Of a stretch of 25,116 bases of DNA, positions 1 through 6,287 are shown piece after piece. Under the pieces are notes generated by a model. The model had not been told where the DNA came from, made no database searches, and saw only the letters and a program-made list of their open reading frames with translations. A program made the position numbers and the translations under genes. How positions within the stretch are numbered: position 1 is the first letter of the stretch; every line of letters begins with the position of its first letter. This DNA comes from Clostridia bacterium (GTDB lineage: Bacteria > Bacillota_A > Clostridia > Christensenellales > Aristaeellaceae): assembly GCA_017517815.1 (NCBI GenBank), contig JAFWYA010000041.1, forward strand, positions 1-25,116. Reading direction: 5' to 3'.

Positions 1-148
1 CGCCGATATAATAAGGCAGACCGCAGTTGGCGTATGAGATATATCCGGAACGCTCGAATACCACGATTTCCGCCTGTTCGTCCAGCCTGCGGATTCTTGC
101 CGCAGCAGTCGCTCCGCCTGCCACGCCGCCCACGATCACAACCTTCAT
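1..148 (-). CDS. CoA-disulfide reductase-like FAD/NAD(P)H oxidoreductase, N-terminal part (runs off the window)
   Basis: Only the first 49 residues are present; the rest lies beyond position 1. The N-terminus has a Rossmann FAD-binding motif, GGVAGG (residues 7-12), then an acidic strand end at VVFE. The segment [12 protein letters not shown] places a cysteine at residue 42. Known family: this cysteine motif is the redox site of CoA-disulfide reductases and related NADH-dependent persulfide or polysulfide reductases, which use one active-site Cys with bound CoA. The ATG at 146-148 lies 1 nt after the stop of the upstream rhodanese gene, so the two are almost certainly co-transcribed. The neighbouring rhodaneses favour a role in sulfane-sulfur or thiol-disulfide metabolism in the cytoplasm. 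Some family members carry their own C-terminal rhodanese domain, which cannot be checked here. An NADH oxidase of the same superfamily is the main alternative. Confidence 0.85.
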   Translation of the reverse strand, partial: MKVVIVGGVAGGATAAARIRRLDEQAEIVVFERSGYISYANCGLPYYIG

Positions 149-149
149 A

Positions 150-470
150 TTATCGTTCCACCTTTCCTGAATAAGCGGCAATGCCGCCGATGTTGTTCAC
201 ATTCGTATAGCCCATCTGCTTAAGCATCCCGGCAGCCTGACGGCTTCGTGCGCCGGACTGGCAGTATACATACAGTGACGTATCTTTATTTTCTACTACA
301 GTGCTTACGCTGTCAATGGTCTGCAGCGGAATATTCTTGCTTCCCGGGATATGCCCGCTCCGGTATTCCTCCGGAGTGCGAACGTCCAGCAGCACAGCCC
401 CGGAAGTCCTTTGGAATTCCTTTACGCCCCGATTCACATCAGGCTGTTTGAAAAAGTCGAAGAAACCCAT
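150..470 (-). CDS. Single-domain rhodanese-like protein
   Basis: The 106-residue protein is one rhodanese domain without a signal peptide. It shows the [18 protein letters not shown] core (about residues 27-44) and a catalytic loop with cysteine 70 (CQSGARSR). Such proteins carry sulfane sulfur as a cysteine persulfide and donate it to acceptors. An upstream in-frame GTG at 476 abuts the GGAGGT ribosome binding site (477-482) with no spacing, whereas the ATG at 468-470 sits 6 nt from it, so I chose the ATG. It lies between a rhodanese lipoprotein and a CoA-disulfide-reductase-like gene and may pass persulfide sulfur between them; that link is inferred from context. Function at family level is secure; the physiological substrate is not. 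Confidence 0.9.
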   Translation of the reverse strand: MGFFDFFKQPDVNRGVKEFQRTSGAVLLDVRTPEEYRSGHIPGSKNIPLQTIDSVSTVVENKDTSLYVYCQSGARSRQAAGMLKQMGYTNVNNIGGIAAYSGKVER

Positions 471-552
471 GTTCACACCTCCGTGCTTTCTTTTGTGATT
501 CCGTTATAACCGAATGCGGATGGCATGTCTGTGATAAGATCACCCAAAAAGC

Positions 553-954
553 CTACTCCATACCGGAAACCGTTTGGCCCGGCCAGCTATTGATGCCGCC
601 GAATTCGATGATGTTGGTATATCCCAGCTTCACCAGCTTATCGGACGCCTGCTTGGAGCGATTGCCGCTGCGGCAATAGACCATGATCAGTTGATCTTTA
701 TCGGGCAGCTGCGGGATATCTTCCGTGCCGATGGTCTCGTTGGGAACTACTATAGCGCCCGGGATATGTCCTGCGGCGAATTCCTCATGGGTACGCACAT
801 CGAGGATGATGTAGTTTTCTTCCTTTTCCATCATCCCGACCGCTTCCTGCATGGTGATCCGGCGGTAGGTATTTGCTTCAGTGGCAGGCTTGGGTACTGC
901 GCAGCCGGTCAGAAAAAGCGTCATCATCAGAAGTATCGGTATCATTCTTTTCAT
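553..954 (-). CDS. Rhodanese-domain lipoprotein
   Basis: The 133-residue product starts with a lipoprotein signal peptide: MKRM, a hydrophobic stretch, then the lipobox LTGC with cysteine 18. It should be anchored to the outer face of the membrane. Residues about 33-128 form one rhodanese domain with ILDVRTHEEFAAGHIPG and an active loop starting at Cys94 (CRSGNRS). The ATG at 954 follows a GAGGAGGG ribosome binding site. It appears to be the first gene of a three-gene unit with the cytosolic rhodanese and the CoA-disulfide-reductase-like enzyme. A reasonable inference is extracytoplasmic sulfane-sulfur or thiosulfate handling. The domain and localisation are well supported; the substrate is unknown. 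Confidence 0.9.
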   Translation of the reverse strand: MKRMIPILLMMTLFLTGCAVPKPATEANTYRRITMQEAVGMMEKEENYIILDVRTHEEFAAGHIPGAIVVPNETIGTEDIPQLPDKDQLIMVYCRSGNRSKQASDKLVKLGYTNIIEFGGINSWPGQTVSGME

Positions 955-995
955 TGAAATCCCTCCTCAGGGTCATTTTGTGTTTGTTTGCCCTG

Positions 996-1001
996 ATTAT
1001 A
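996..1001 (-). promoter_or_regulatory. Candidate -10 box of the rhodanese lipoprotein unit
   Basis: On the minus strand the sequence reads GATATAATC, a perfect TATAAT -10 hexamer, about 42 nt upstream of the ATG at 954. No good -35 box is seen 16-18 nt further upstream, so the promoter may need an activator. Confidence 0.4.
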
Positions 1002-1036
1002 TCGAATTCAGTCTCGGTTTTCCGTGATGATATCAC

Positions 1037-1069
1037 ATAAAAGAGCCTGCCGGTGGATTACCGACAGGC
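1037..1069 (-). terminator. Rho-independent terminator of the superoxide reductase gene
   Basis: Read on the minus strand, GCCTGTCGGT and ACCGGCAGGC form a 10-bp stem with one mismatch around a 5-nt loop (1045-1069). The tract TCTTTTAT follows. It lies 16 nt after the desulfoferrodoxin stop codon and separates that gene from the downstream rhodanese unit. Confidence 0.75.
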
Positions 1070-1084
1070 CCTTGTCAAGGAAGT

Positions 1085-1462
1085 TTATACTTCCGTCTTC
1101 CACAGACCGTGGAGATTGCAGTAGGCGTATACGGCGACGGCCTTGTCATTACCAAGATTAAAGGTCACGTTGGGCTCTTCGCCGGGCTTGAGGTACTTGC
1201 GCTGACCACCGTTTTCAGTCTCGACATAGACCCATTCAATGTAGTGCTCATCGGCCATCGGATGATTGACGCTGCCGATGTTGACGTTGATTGCGCCGTC
1301 CTCAACGGTCACTGCGGGCAGGTGCTTTTCGCTGCTGGCTTCAACGGTATTGGGAACCAGCTCTTCCATCTTCTTTCCGCAGCAGACAACGGGAACGCCA
1401 GAATCATTGATCTTTTCGATGATATTACCACAGGTGCGGCAGATATAAAACTTCGTATTCAT
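1085..1462 (-). CDS. dfx: Desulfoferrodoxin (class II superoxide reductase)
   Basis: The 125-residue length is typical for two-iron superoxide reductases. The N-terminal desulforedoxin domain has Cys8, Cys11, Cys27 and Cys28, the ligand set for the FeCys4 centre I. The C-terminal neelaredoxin domain carries the centre II ligands: His47 in the catalytic EKH motif, His67 in NHPM, His73 in DEHY, and Cys115 and His118 in YCNLHG. The enzyme reduces superoxide to hydrogen peroxide without making oxygen, as expected for an obligate anaerobe, and acts in the cytoplasm with rubredoxin-type donors. The ATG at 1462 follows AGGAGGT. All metal ligands are intact. A relaxase remnant ends immediately upstream, so mobile DNA stops just short of this gene's ribosome binding site. 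Confidence 0.97.
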   Translation of the reverse strand: MNTKFYICRTCGNIIEKINDSGVPVVCCGKKMEELVPNTVEASSEKHLPAVTVEDGAINVNIGSVNHPMADEHYIEWVYVETENGGQRKYLKPGEEPNVTFNLGNDKAVAVYAYCNLHGLWKTEV

Positions 1463-1477
1463 AAGGAAACCTCCTGT

Positions 1478-1730
1478 TCAGCTCCTGCTGATGCTTCTCA
1501 GCATACTGCTTCCGAACAAATCCCATGCCGCGCTTGCTCTTGTCAGAGATCGGCTTGAGCCGCTGGAATGTATCCAGATGTTTGAGTGCAGTTTGCTTCT
1601 TTCGAATAGCCTTGCCCACGCCATCAAGCTGGGTAAGGCTTTCTTGCTGTTTGCCAACAAATTCATTGAAATCATGCAGCGTGCTGATGCCAGCTTCCTG
1701 CATGAAGAACTGTACATCAGGTAATTCTTA
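1478..1730 (-). pseudogene. Remnant resembling the C-terminal part of a mobilisation relaxase
   Basis: One frame reads from about ELPDVQFFMQEAGISTL (near 1727) to KQYAEKHQQELN. It is a helical, Lys/Gln-rich stretch with a HLDTFQRLKPISDKSKRG segment. This resembles the coiled C-terminal tail of relaxases in clostridial mobilisable elements, where a kinase-like 'Y.KTRD.Y..YRKAGY..KFY..H' segment occurs. No relaxase catalytic domain, start codon or ribosome binding site is present. The frame runs into a truncated toxin gene on its upstream side. The family assignment comes from pattern memory and is moderate to weak. A coiled-coil fragment of another mobile-element protein is possible. Confidence 0.45.
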
Positions 1731-1942
1731 ATGGCTTTCATCCGTACACCTTCGCTGCGCCAGGGTTCTTCGTCTACCAAACGGACGCGCCCGGGCATAT
1801 GGGCGAGAGATGCCATTGCGGAAGCCAGCAGCCGTAGTGAGTTCTGTGCGGCATCAGGTGCGAACAGCTCATTGGCGATATAGTCTCTGATCTCCCGCAG
1901 CTGCTCCTGAGCCTGTGCAGTGATTCTGACTTCGTACTCCAT
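1712..1942 (-). pseudogene. Truncated RelE/ParE-family toxin
   Basis: The ATG at 1942 begins a RelE/ParE-like N-terminus with YEVRITAQAQEQLREIRDYI, then AHMPGRVRLVDEEPWRSEGVR and KNYLMY at about residue 77. Family members normally continue through a final strand (typically Y.FW.D...V.V..V.Y.RRD) to about 95-105 residues. Here the family-like sequence stops and the frame runs on into unrelated residues to 1478, giving a 154-codon ORF whose C-terminal half looks like out-of-frame relaxase remnant. The missing C-terminal strand contains residues needed for RNA cleavage or gyrase poisoning in known members, so the toxin is probably inactive. The start lies 2 nt after the antitoxin stop, the standard operon order. 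Confidence 0.7.
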
Positions 1943-1944
1943 GC

Positions 1945-2241
1945 TTACTCTCCGCGAAGCAGATCCGCCATGGCAGCCTCCAACGGGACAGAATTACCCT
2001 GTTTGGCCTGCGTGAGACCACGACTCATCATGGCATTGAAGTCAGCATCGCTCATGGTGTCGCGGGTGGGAATGCCCGCGGGTACAGTCAGGGAAAAGGG
2101 CAGCCCCTTTCGCATGATGATCTGACGATAAAGGGAATTGATCACGACGGATACAGGCAGACCAAGCTGTGCCAGGATCCCTTCTGCCTGCTCCTTGATC
2201 TCCGGCTCAACGCGAGCCATAACATTGGAACTCTTTGCCAT
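1945..2241 (-). CDS. RelB/DinJ-family antitoxin
   Basis: The 98-residue protein has a ribbon-helix-helix N-terminus (VMARVEPEIKEQAEGILAQLG, then LPVSVVINSLYRQI). Such domains dimerise and bind operator DNA. The PFSL/IP segment and acidic C-terminus (EAAMADLLRGE) fit the toxin-binding region of RelB/DinJ antitoxins. An upstream in-frame extension exists, but the ATG at 2239-2241 has an AAGGAG ribosome binding site 7 nt away and lies directly after a good promoter, so I use it. It should neutralise the adjacent RelE/ParE toxin and autorepress the operon. The gene is intact although its toxin partner is truncated, which suggests survival as a solitary antitoxin. Confidence 0.88.
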   Translation of the reverse strand: MAKSSNVMARVEPEIKEQAEGILAQLGLPVSVVINSLYRQIIMRKGLPFSLTVPAGIPTRDTMSDADFNAMMSRGLTQAKQGNSVPLEAAMADLLRGE

Positions 2242-2266
2242 GGGATTCACTCCTTTCTTGGTTTTA

Positions 2267-2300
2267 TTATGCGCGAATGTATTGCGAATTGCAATACATT
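2267..2300 (-). promoter_or_regulatory. Antitoxin promoter with overlapping palindromic operator
   Basis: On the minus strand TTGCAA (-35) and CATAAT (-10) are separated by exactly 17 nt, ahead of the antitoxin ribosome binding site. A perfect 8-bp inverted repeat, TGTATTGC-N5-GCAATACA (2278-2298), covers the -35 box. This is the expected place for an RHH antitoxin operator, so autoregulation is likely. Confidence 0.7.
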
Positions 2301-2398
2301 TTGATGGGTGCGATACCGCCTTTTTCAAGGTCTATACACCACCCAATCACATCAGAAACCCGGACAAATACTACGTTTTTGAACGATTGATTCCAGCG

Positions 2399-2443
2399 TT
2401 CGGGACCAAAAGGTCGCAGGTTCAAATCCTGTCACCTCGACCA
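2399..2443 (+). tRNA. 3' half of a tRNA-Pro (CGG) gene, partial
   Basis: The sequence reads as the 3' half of a tRNA: anticodon loop TTCGGGA (CGG, proline), 3' anticodon strand CCAAA, variable loop AGGTC, T-arm GCAGG-TTCAAAT-CCTGT, acceptor strand CACCTCG, discriminator A and encoded CCA. The bases before it (CAGCG) cannot pair with CCAAA, and no D-arm or 5' acceptor strand exists upstream, so this is not a complete gene. A 3' tRNA fragment of this kind is the usual footprint of an element that integrated into a tRNA gene (an attR-like site). A native-looking terminator follows immediately. Confidence 0.75.
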
Positions 2444-2453
2444 TTGCGAGGTT

Positions 2454-2495
2454 CCTTATAGGATCTGAAAATCCTATAAGGGGCTTTCTTTTTTT
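2454..2495 (+). terminator. Rho-independent terminator downstream of the tRNA fragment
   Basis: A perfect 11-bp stem, CCTTATAGGAT with ATCCTATAAGG, closes a 6-nt loop and is followed by GGCTTTCTTTTTTT on the plus strand. It suits termination of the original tRNA transcript. No T-tract follows on the minus strand, so it is not the recombinase terminator. Confidence 0.85.
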
Positions 2496-2515
2496 GTAAA
2501 GAATGATACAGTTTT

Positions 2516-4225
2516 TCAGACAGTTGCGCTTACAGGCTCGTATGCTACACGGACCCCTTTGCGGGTTTGCATCACCACCTTGGGTGTTTCCAATGTGGGC
2601 ACATCGGGAATATCCAACGTCCCTACGCAGTTGTAATAGATGGTGAGACGCTGCACCTGTACGCCGTCCAGTTTCTCAGCCTGATGAACTTCAATTCGCT
2701 GAATCAGCTCGTTTAGCATGCGTGGGGTGAGTTTTTTAGCACGGATGTACTTGCGTACGACAGCAATAAAAGCATCTGTGGTCATAGCTTGACTGCTATG
2801 CTTTTCCAGCTCAACCTTCGCTTTTTTGATCGTTTCAGCAAGCTCAGCCTGTTCCTTCTCATAGTTTGCACTCATGCGGGCATAACGCTCGTCAGAAATC
2901 TTACCCGCAACGTTATCCTCATACAGCCTTTCAAACAGCCGATCCAGTTCCTGATCCCTCTGCAAAAGTTTCGTAATCTCCTTTTCCCGGTGAGCCTTTT
3001 CCTGAAGAACAGCCTGCTGTGAATGTCCCATGACAGCCTTTACGAAGTCGCTTTCGTATCGGCTGGCAAACTTGGTCAGTCTCCGAATCTCGCTCAAAAT
3101 CACCTGTTCCAGAAAATCCACACGGATATAGTGAGTAGAGGTGCAAGTCCCCTTGGTGCTGTTATAATTGGAACAGTTGAAATAGCGGATATCATGATTG
3201 CTTTGGCTGAAATGGTAGTTGAGGTTGTGTCCGCAGTCCGCACACACCAGCAGGCCGGAGAACATATTTCGTTCACCATTCGAGGTGTTCCGCTTTCTCA
3301 TCTTTCCACGCTTTTCCTGAATCTTTGCCCAAGTTGATCGATCAATGATTGGATCATGGGCGTTCATGTGGATGGACATATTCTCCGGGTCATTCGGATG
3401 ACGCTTTTTGTTTTTGTAAGACTTGCTGTAGGTTTTGAAATTGATGACATCACCACAGTATTCCTGACGTGACAGAATTTTGATAATCGTACCCGAAGCC
3501 CAGTGTGTGCTCACATCCTCTTTGGGTTTACCAGGACGATTGACGCCTTTGCTTACCCAGTATGCTGCCGGTGCAAGAATATGTTCCTGCTCCAGAGTTG
3601 TCGCAATCTGATCCGTGCCCATCCCTTCCAGCGTCATGGCATAAATCTTGCGCACCACGCGTGCCGCTTCCTCATCAATAATCCAGTGTTTTGGATTGGC
3701 TGGATCTTTGATATAGCCATATGGCGGAAAGCTCAGCGGTTCGCCCGATAGACCTCTAATCTTGTTGCTGAGTCTCCGTTTCTTACTAATATCGCGTGCG
3801 TACCATTCATTGAACAAATTGCGAATTGGAGCGAGCTCGTTTTCTCCTGCTTCAGTATCAATACCGTCTGAAACAGCAACCAGTCTGACATCATGCTCTG
3901 GAAAGAACTCTTCGGTCAGGCGTCCGACTTCGATGTAGTTGCGTCCGAGACGCGAGAGATCTTTGACGAATACTGCCGCAGCATGTCCCTTCTCGATTTC
4001 CTGAAGCATTTCCTGAAAACCGGGCCGATTCATGGTGACACCCGAAATACCGTCGTCGAAAAAATGGACGAGATTGGTATATCCCATCTCTTTAGCAACC
4101 TTCGTGAGAAGTTTCTTTTGGTTTGCAACACTGTAGCTGTCGCCTTCCAAATTATCATCCCGTGAGATACGTTCGTACAGAAAAGCTGTGCTTTCCCTTG
4201 TTTTTTTGCTACCTGACCGTTTCAT
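2516..4225 (-). CDS. Large serine recombinase (TnpX/Tn4451 type)
   Basis: This 569-residue enzyme cuts and rejoins DNA through a phosphoserine link to move a transposon or integrative element. The resolvase domain (about 13-160) has LYERISRD with the catalytic Ser21, and KDLSRLGRN with the conserved arginines near 92-95. A recombinase domain follows (about 165-300), then a zinc ribbon with Cys328, Cys331, Cys351 and Cys361, a long coiled coil (about 385-470) and a C-terminal domain like that of TnpX-type recombinases. An in-frame TTG exists at 4252, but the ATG at 4223-4225 has GAGGAGGA in front at good spacing. All catalytic motifs look intact. tnpW lies just upstream, and the tRNA fragment and terminator lie just downstream. 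It is probably the mobility enzyme of the element that occupied this region. Confidence 0.95.
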   Translation of the reverse strand: MKRSGSKKTRESTAFLYERISRDDNLEGDSYSVANQKKLLTKVAKEMGYTNLVHFFDDGISGVTMNRPGFQEMLQEIEKGHAAAVFVKDLSRLGRNYIEVGRLTEEFFPEHDVRLVAVSDGIDTEAGENELAPIRNLFNEWYARDISKKRRLSNKIRGLSGEPLSFPPYGYIKDPANPKHWIIDEEAARVVRKIYAMTLEGMGTDQIATTLEQEHILAPAAYWVSKGVNRPGKPKEDVSTHWASGTIIKILSRQEYCGDVINFKTYSKSYKNKKRHPNDPENMSIHMNAHDPIIDRSTWAKIQEKRGKMRKRNTSNGERNMFSGLLVCADCGHNLNYHFSQSNHDIRYFNCSNYNSTKGTCTSTHYIRVDFLEQVILSEIRRLTKFASRYESDFVKAVMGHSQQAVLQEKAHREKEITKLLQRDQELDRLFERLYEDNVAGKISDERYARMSANYEKEQAELAETIKKAKVELEKHSSQAMTTDAFIAVVRKYIRAKKLTPRMLNELIQRIEVHQAEKLDGVQVQRLTIYYNCVGTLDIPDVPTLETPKVVMQTRKGVRVAYEPVSATV

Positions 4226-4308
4226 GATTCCTCCTCTCTGACGGTCAAACAATCAGCATTTACAAAATGGTTATACCATGCTTGATCGTCGTTGTCATGG
4301 ATACGGCG

Positions 4309-4491
4309 TTACCGCACAAATTCCGATTGCATCAGCTTGAACAAAACGCTGCCCAGAGTTTCAGGAGCCTCCTTGCGAAAAACAGGTGTGACTACAAATA
4401 CTTTCCCATTTAGGTTGTATGTAGATTGCTTTTCCAGCATATGATTTTGCTTCATTACGCTGGTATCGCAATGCTCTTTTATATCATGCAT
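4309..4491 (-). CDS. tnpW: TnpW-like transposon-encoded small protein
   Basis: The 60-residue protein contains LNGKVFVVTPVFRKEAPETL followed by GSVLFKLMQSEF. This matches the pattern of TnpW proteins of Tn4451-like elements: a short beta hairpin of the form 'Y.V...F......ET...K..RL...E'. Its biochemical role is unknown. Its position directly upstream of a TnpX-type recombinase is the usual arrangement. The ATG at 4491 has GGAGGA at a spacing of about 6 nt. The N-terminus (residues 1-25) is longer and less conserved than in most members I recall. Assignment rests on pattern and context. Confidence 0.75.
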   Translation of the reverse strand: MHDIKEHCDTSVMKQNHMLEKQSTYNLNGKVFVVTPVFRKEAPETLGSVLFKLMQSEFVR

Positions 4492-4837
4492 GGATCATCC
4501 TCCATTTCGACGCGGCTTCCATGAGTTGCTTATCAAAAAGTGCAGCAGGCTGCAACCAGCTTTATTGCATCATAGCCCCACATGCACCGTCGTCCCCCGG
4601 ACAAACGCATGCTGCAGGAACTCCCCCTCCATCAGTGGGAGGCCGTAGAAGAAGTATCATTATCCCCATGCGGCATCCTCGCGCTCCTGCGTGCCACGGC
4701 AGGGTCTGTGGTTCGCGTTGATCGCTCCGGCAATGCCATCGTCGCGCCGCACCACAAGCCGCTCCGCCGCATGGTTTCGTACCTGCTGCACCCTATGTTC
4801 ATTTGTCAAGGTTCGGTCGGCATTACCCTCCAAAAAG
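4492..4837. other. 346-bp gap between tnpW and the HTH gene
   Basis: No confident gene lies here. The minus strand carries the tnpW ribosome binding site near 4500 but no clear promoter. The plus strand holds a GC3-rich open frame, listed separately at low confidence, that could be the remnant of an unrelated gene. Confidence 0.5.
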
Positions 4838-4857
4838 TCAGGCAGAGAATTGGCTGA
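4582..4857 (+). CDS. Hypothetical ORF or gene remnant, low confidence
   Basis: The 91-residue frame contains LQELPLHQWEAVEEVSLSP followed by a stretch through VVRVDRSGNAIVAPHHKPL. Its third codon positions are rich in G and C, which argues for real coding descent, and the amino-acid composition is ordinary. Against it: no ribosome binding site precedes the ATG, an in-frame TAG lies just upstream, and the 3' end overlaps the convergent HTH gene by 20 nt. I do not recognise the family. It may be a truncated leftover of an element gene. Confidence 0.25.
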   Translation: MHRRPPDKRMLQELPLHQWEAVEEVSLSPCGILALLRATAGSVVRVDRSGNAIVAPHHKPLRRMVSYLLHPMFICQGSVGITLQKVRQRIG

Positions 4858-5155
4858 TGATACTGGTCATAACGATGAGGTCGTTCCCTTCCAATGTTTC
4901 CTGAAGCCGTATCAGCAGTTCCAATTGCGCCGGACTGTACACATTCGGATTGGGCGTATACCAGTCAGGAAGCTTGATTCCGCCATGGTAGCGTCCACGA
5001 ACGGTCTCAATCGGATAGATCAGGGAGAGGATTTCCACGTCGTAGTAAATGGTTCTCGGACACACGTTGTACTCTGCCGCCAGACGAGCAATCGTATCCT
5101 GACGGCGGCTGCACAATGAATGCCAGATGGCCATTCGCCGCTCGTGGGGCCTCAT
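4838..5155 (-). CDS. Small HTH regulator (HTH_11 / DeoR-like N-terminal domain)
   Basis: The 105-residue protein opens with a winged-helix domain: ERRMAIWHSLCSRRQDTIARL, then AAEYNVCPRTIYYDVEIL. In that pattern the recognition helix falls on 'V..RTI..D'. This is the standard N-terminus of DeoR and WYL-type regulators, but no effector domain follows. The second half (YHGGIKLPDWYTPNPNVY onward) resembles short stand-alone HTH proteins in clostridial mobile elements. The ATG at 5155 has AAGGAGG upstream. It probably regulates element genes. It is divergent from the XRE gene at 5354, and the 198-bp gap between them is likely a shared control region. The target is unknown. Confidence 0.8.
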   Translation of the reverse strand: MRPHERRMAIWHSLCSRRQDTIARLAAEYNVCPRTIYYDVEILSLIYPIETVRGRYHGGIKLPDWYTPNPNVYSPAQLELLIRLQETLEGNDLIVMTSIISQFSA

Positions 5156-5258
5156 CCCTGTCCCTCCTTTCCTCGATTTCGATTGTATCGGCTAAATATG
5201 CAAGAACCTTGCAAAGCTCAAAAAATAATTCAAAAATTTTTGTATAGAATTAAATTTC

Positions 5259-5310
5259 TTGAAGGATCGGAATTAAAATTCCTATAAAATTGGAATTGCA
5301 GTGAATTCAC
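5259..5310 (+). promoter_or_regulatory. Candidate promoter and palindromes ahead of the XRE regulator
   Basis: TTGAAG (5259-5264) and TATAAA (5283-5288) are 18 nt apart, a plausible sigma-70-type promoter. The palindrome GGAATT-AA-AATTCC (5269-5282) fills most of the spacer, and a second palindrome, GTGAATTCAC (5301-5310), lies near the expected start of transcription. Both are candidate sites for autorepression by the encoded XRE protein. Confidence 0.45.
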
Positions 5311-5353
5311 GGAAGGAAACAGGAATTGTAGAATATGTTTGAGGTGAACTGCA

Positions 5354-5716
5354 ATGCAGGAATATGTGCGTGTGTTAGGTGATATTGTTAAGCAGTCACG
5401 CGTTGATCTCAAACTCACTCAGTCTAAATTAGCTGAAATCATTGATTCCAATGAGCGAACGATTGCGAACATTGAGCGATATCAGGGCAATCCGAAAATG
5501 GAAGTATTATGGCCTTTGATCCGTGCGCTTGACATTGATGCCAACACCATTTTTTATCCAGAACAGGCAAAAGACACAAACGAAATGGCACGAATCCAGA
5601 TGCTGCTCTCACGGTGCAGCGCAGAAGAAATAAATCTGCTTTTGCCGATTTGCGAATCAATCCTTGAAACCTTTCGATCCACTCAGTCAAAACCCGCAGT
5701 TGCTGATCCGGAATAA
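5354..5716 (+). CDS. XRE-family transcriptional regulator
   Basis: The 120-residue protein has a Cro/C1-type HTH at about residues 7-65: VKQSRVDLKLTQSKLAEII, then DSNERTIANIERYQGNPKMEVL. The turn and recognition helix are typical. The C-terminal 45 residues are a helical tail (MLLSRCSAEEINLLLPICESIL), probably for dimerisation. Such small XRE proteins are common in integrative elements of Clostridia, where they repress excision or transfer genes. The ATG at 5354 follows GAGGTG at a spacing of about 7 nt. It is the only plus-strand gene in this part of the window. Its operators are probably the palindromes just upstream. Confidence 0.88.
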   Translation: MQEYVRVLGDIVKQSRVDLKLTQSKLAEIIDSNERTIANIERYQGNPKMEVLWPLIRALDIDANTIFYPEQAKDTNEMARIQMLLSRCSAEEINLLLPICESILETFRSTQSKPAVADPE

Positions 5717-5718
5717 TG

Positions 5719-5760
5719 AAAAAGAGCCTGCAACCTCCACATCGGAGGAATGCAGGCTCT
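5719..5760 (-). terminator. Terminator at the end of the minus-strand cluster
   Basis: A perfect 10-bp outer stem, AGAGCCTGCA with TGCAGGCTCT, and an inner CCTCC/GGAGG stem are followed on the minus strand by TTTTTC. It lies just after the KTR gene, the last gene of the long minus-strand cluster. The convergent XRE gene may also use the hairpin, although the plus-strand side lacks a T-tract. Confidence 0.8.
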
Positions 5761-5766
5761 GCGCTT

Positions 5767-5943
5767 TCATGCGTCTGGCTCTTTGCATATAACCATTTTC
5801 AGTTTTACCACGTTGATAACGGTTTCTTTTTTACATCGTGGACAGAATAGCGGGAAATTCAGCAGAATCGTATTTTCAAATACTTTTACCCGCGTTTTGC
5901 TGTCACAAATTGGGCAGGTGATCCAAAGAGATCGCCTTTTCAC
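5767..5943 (-). CDS. Cysteine-rich KTR-type small protein
   Basis: The 58-residue protein has two CPxC knuckles, CPIC (Cys10, Cys13) and CPRC (Cys34, Cys37), joined by SKTRVKVFENTILLNFPLF and ending in EPDA. This is the layout of the cysteine-rich KTR family, a small zinc-ribbon-like protein often carried by Tn1549-type conjugative elements. Its role is unknown. The GTG at 5941-5943 has GGGAGGG at a spacing of 7 nt and aligns with the family N-terminus. The longer in-frame extension overlaps the upstream gene and is not family-like. The true overlap with the HEAT-like gene is 41 nt. It marks mobile-element material at the cluster's downstream end. Confidence 0.85.
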   Translation of the reverse strand: MKRRSLWITCPICDSKTRVKVFENTILLNFPLFCPRCKKETVINVVKLKMVICKEPDA

Positions 5944-6274
5944 GGGAGTTCCCTCCCTTCTCGCACTGATATTTGGATTCCTCCAGTATCTTGATTCTTT
6001 GGAAGGCGGCCTCCCGCACGTCTGCAGCTGTATCATATTCGGCAATCTGTTTCAATACTTCCAGATCGCTAAGCTCCCTGACTAGTCTGCGGCGTACCAG
6101 CGGCGCAGGATCACAAAGGGCATAATGACGCAGCAAATCAGGATCGCCGATACGCAGAACGGCCGCACGCCGCACCTCAGCACATCTGGCTTGACAAACC
6201 ACCTGCCGGAGCTGTGATTCATCCATGTCACGAATGGCGCGCATGGCAATGACGGGATCAAGGCTGTACCACAT
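5903..6274 (-). CDS. Small HEAT-repeat-like protein
   Basis: The 123-residue protein consists of short paired helices with the repeated pattern 'VRRAAVLRI.DPDLL', 'VRRRLVREL.DLEVLKQIA' and 'VREAAFQRI' (about residues 30-95). This is the signature of HEAT or PBS-lyase-type repeats, which make protein-protein contacts. The C-terminal 25 residues are charged and overlap the KTR gene. The ATG at 6274 follows GAGGAGGGG at good spacing, and a longer frame upstream lacks support. It has no signal peptide and no catalytic motif. It resembles in style the HEAT-like protein that opens the cluster at 22197. A scaffold or adaptor role is an inference. Confidence 0.7.
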   Translation of the reverse strand: MWYSLDPVIAMRAIRDMDESQLRQVVCQARCAEVRRAAVLRIGDPDLLRHYALCDPAPLVRRRLVRELSDLEVLKQIAEYDTAADVREAAFQRIKILEESKYQCEKGGNSREKAISLDHLPNL

Positions 6275-6287
6275 ATCATCCCCTCCT

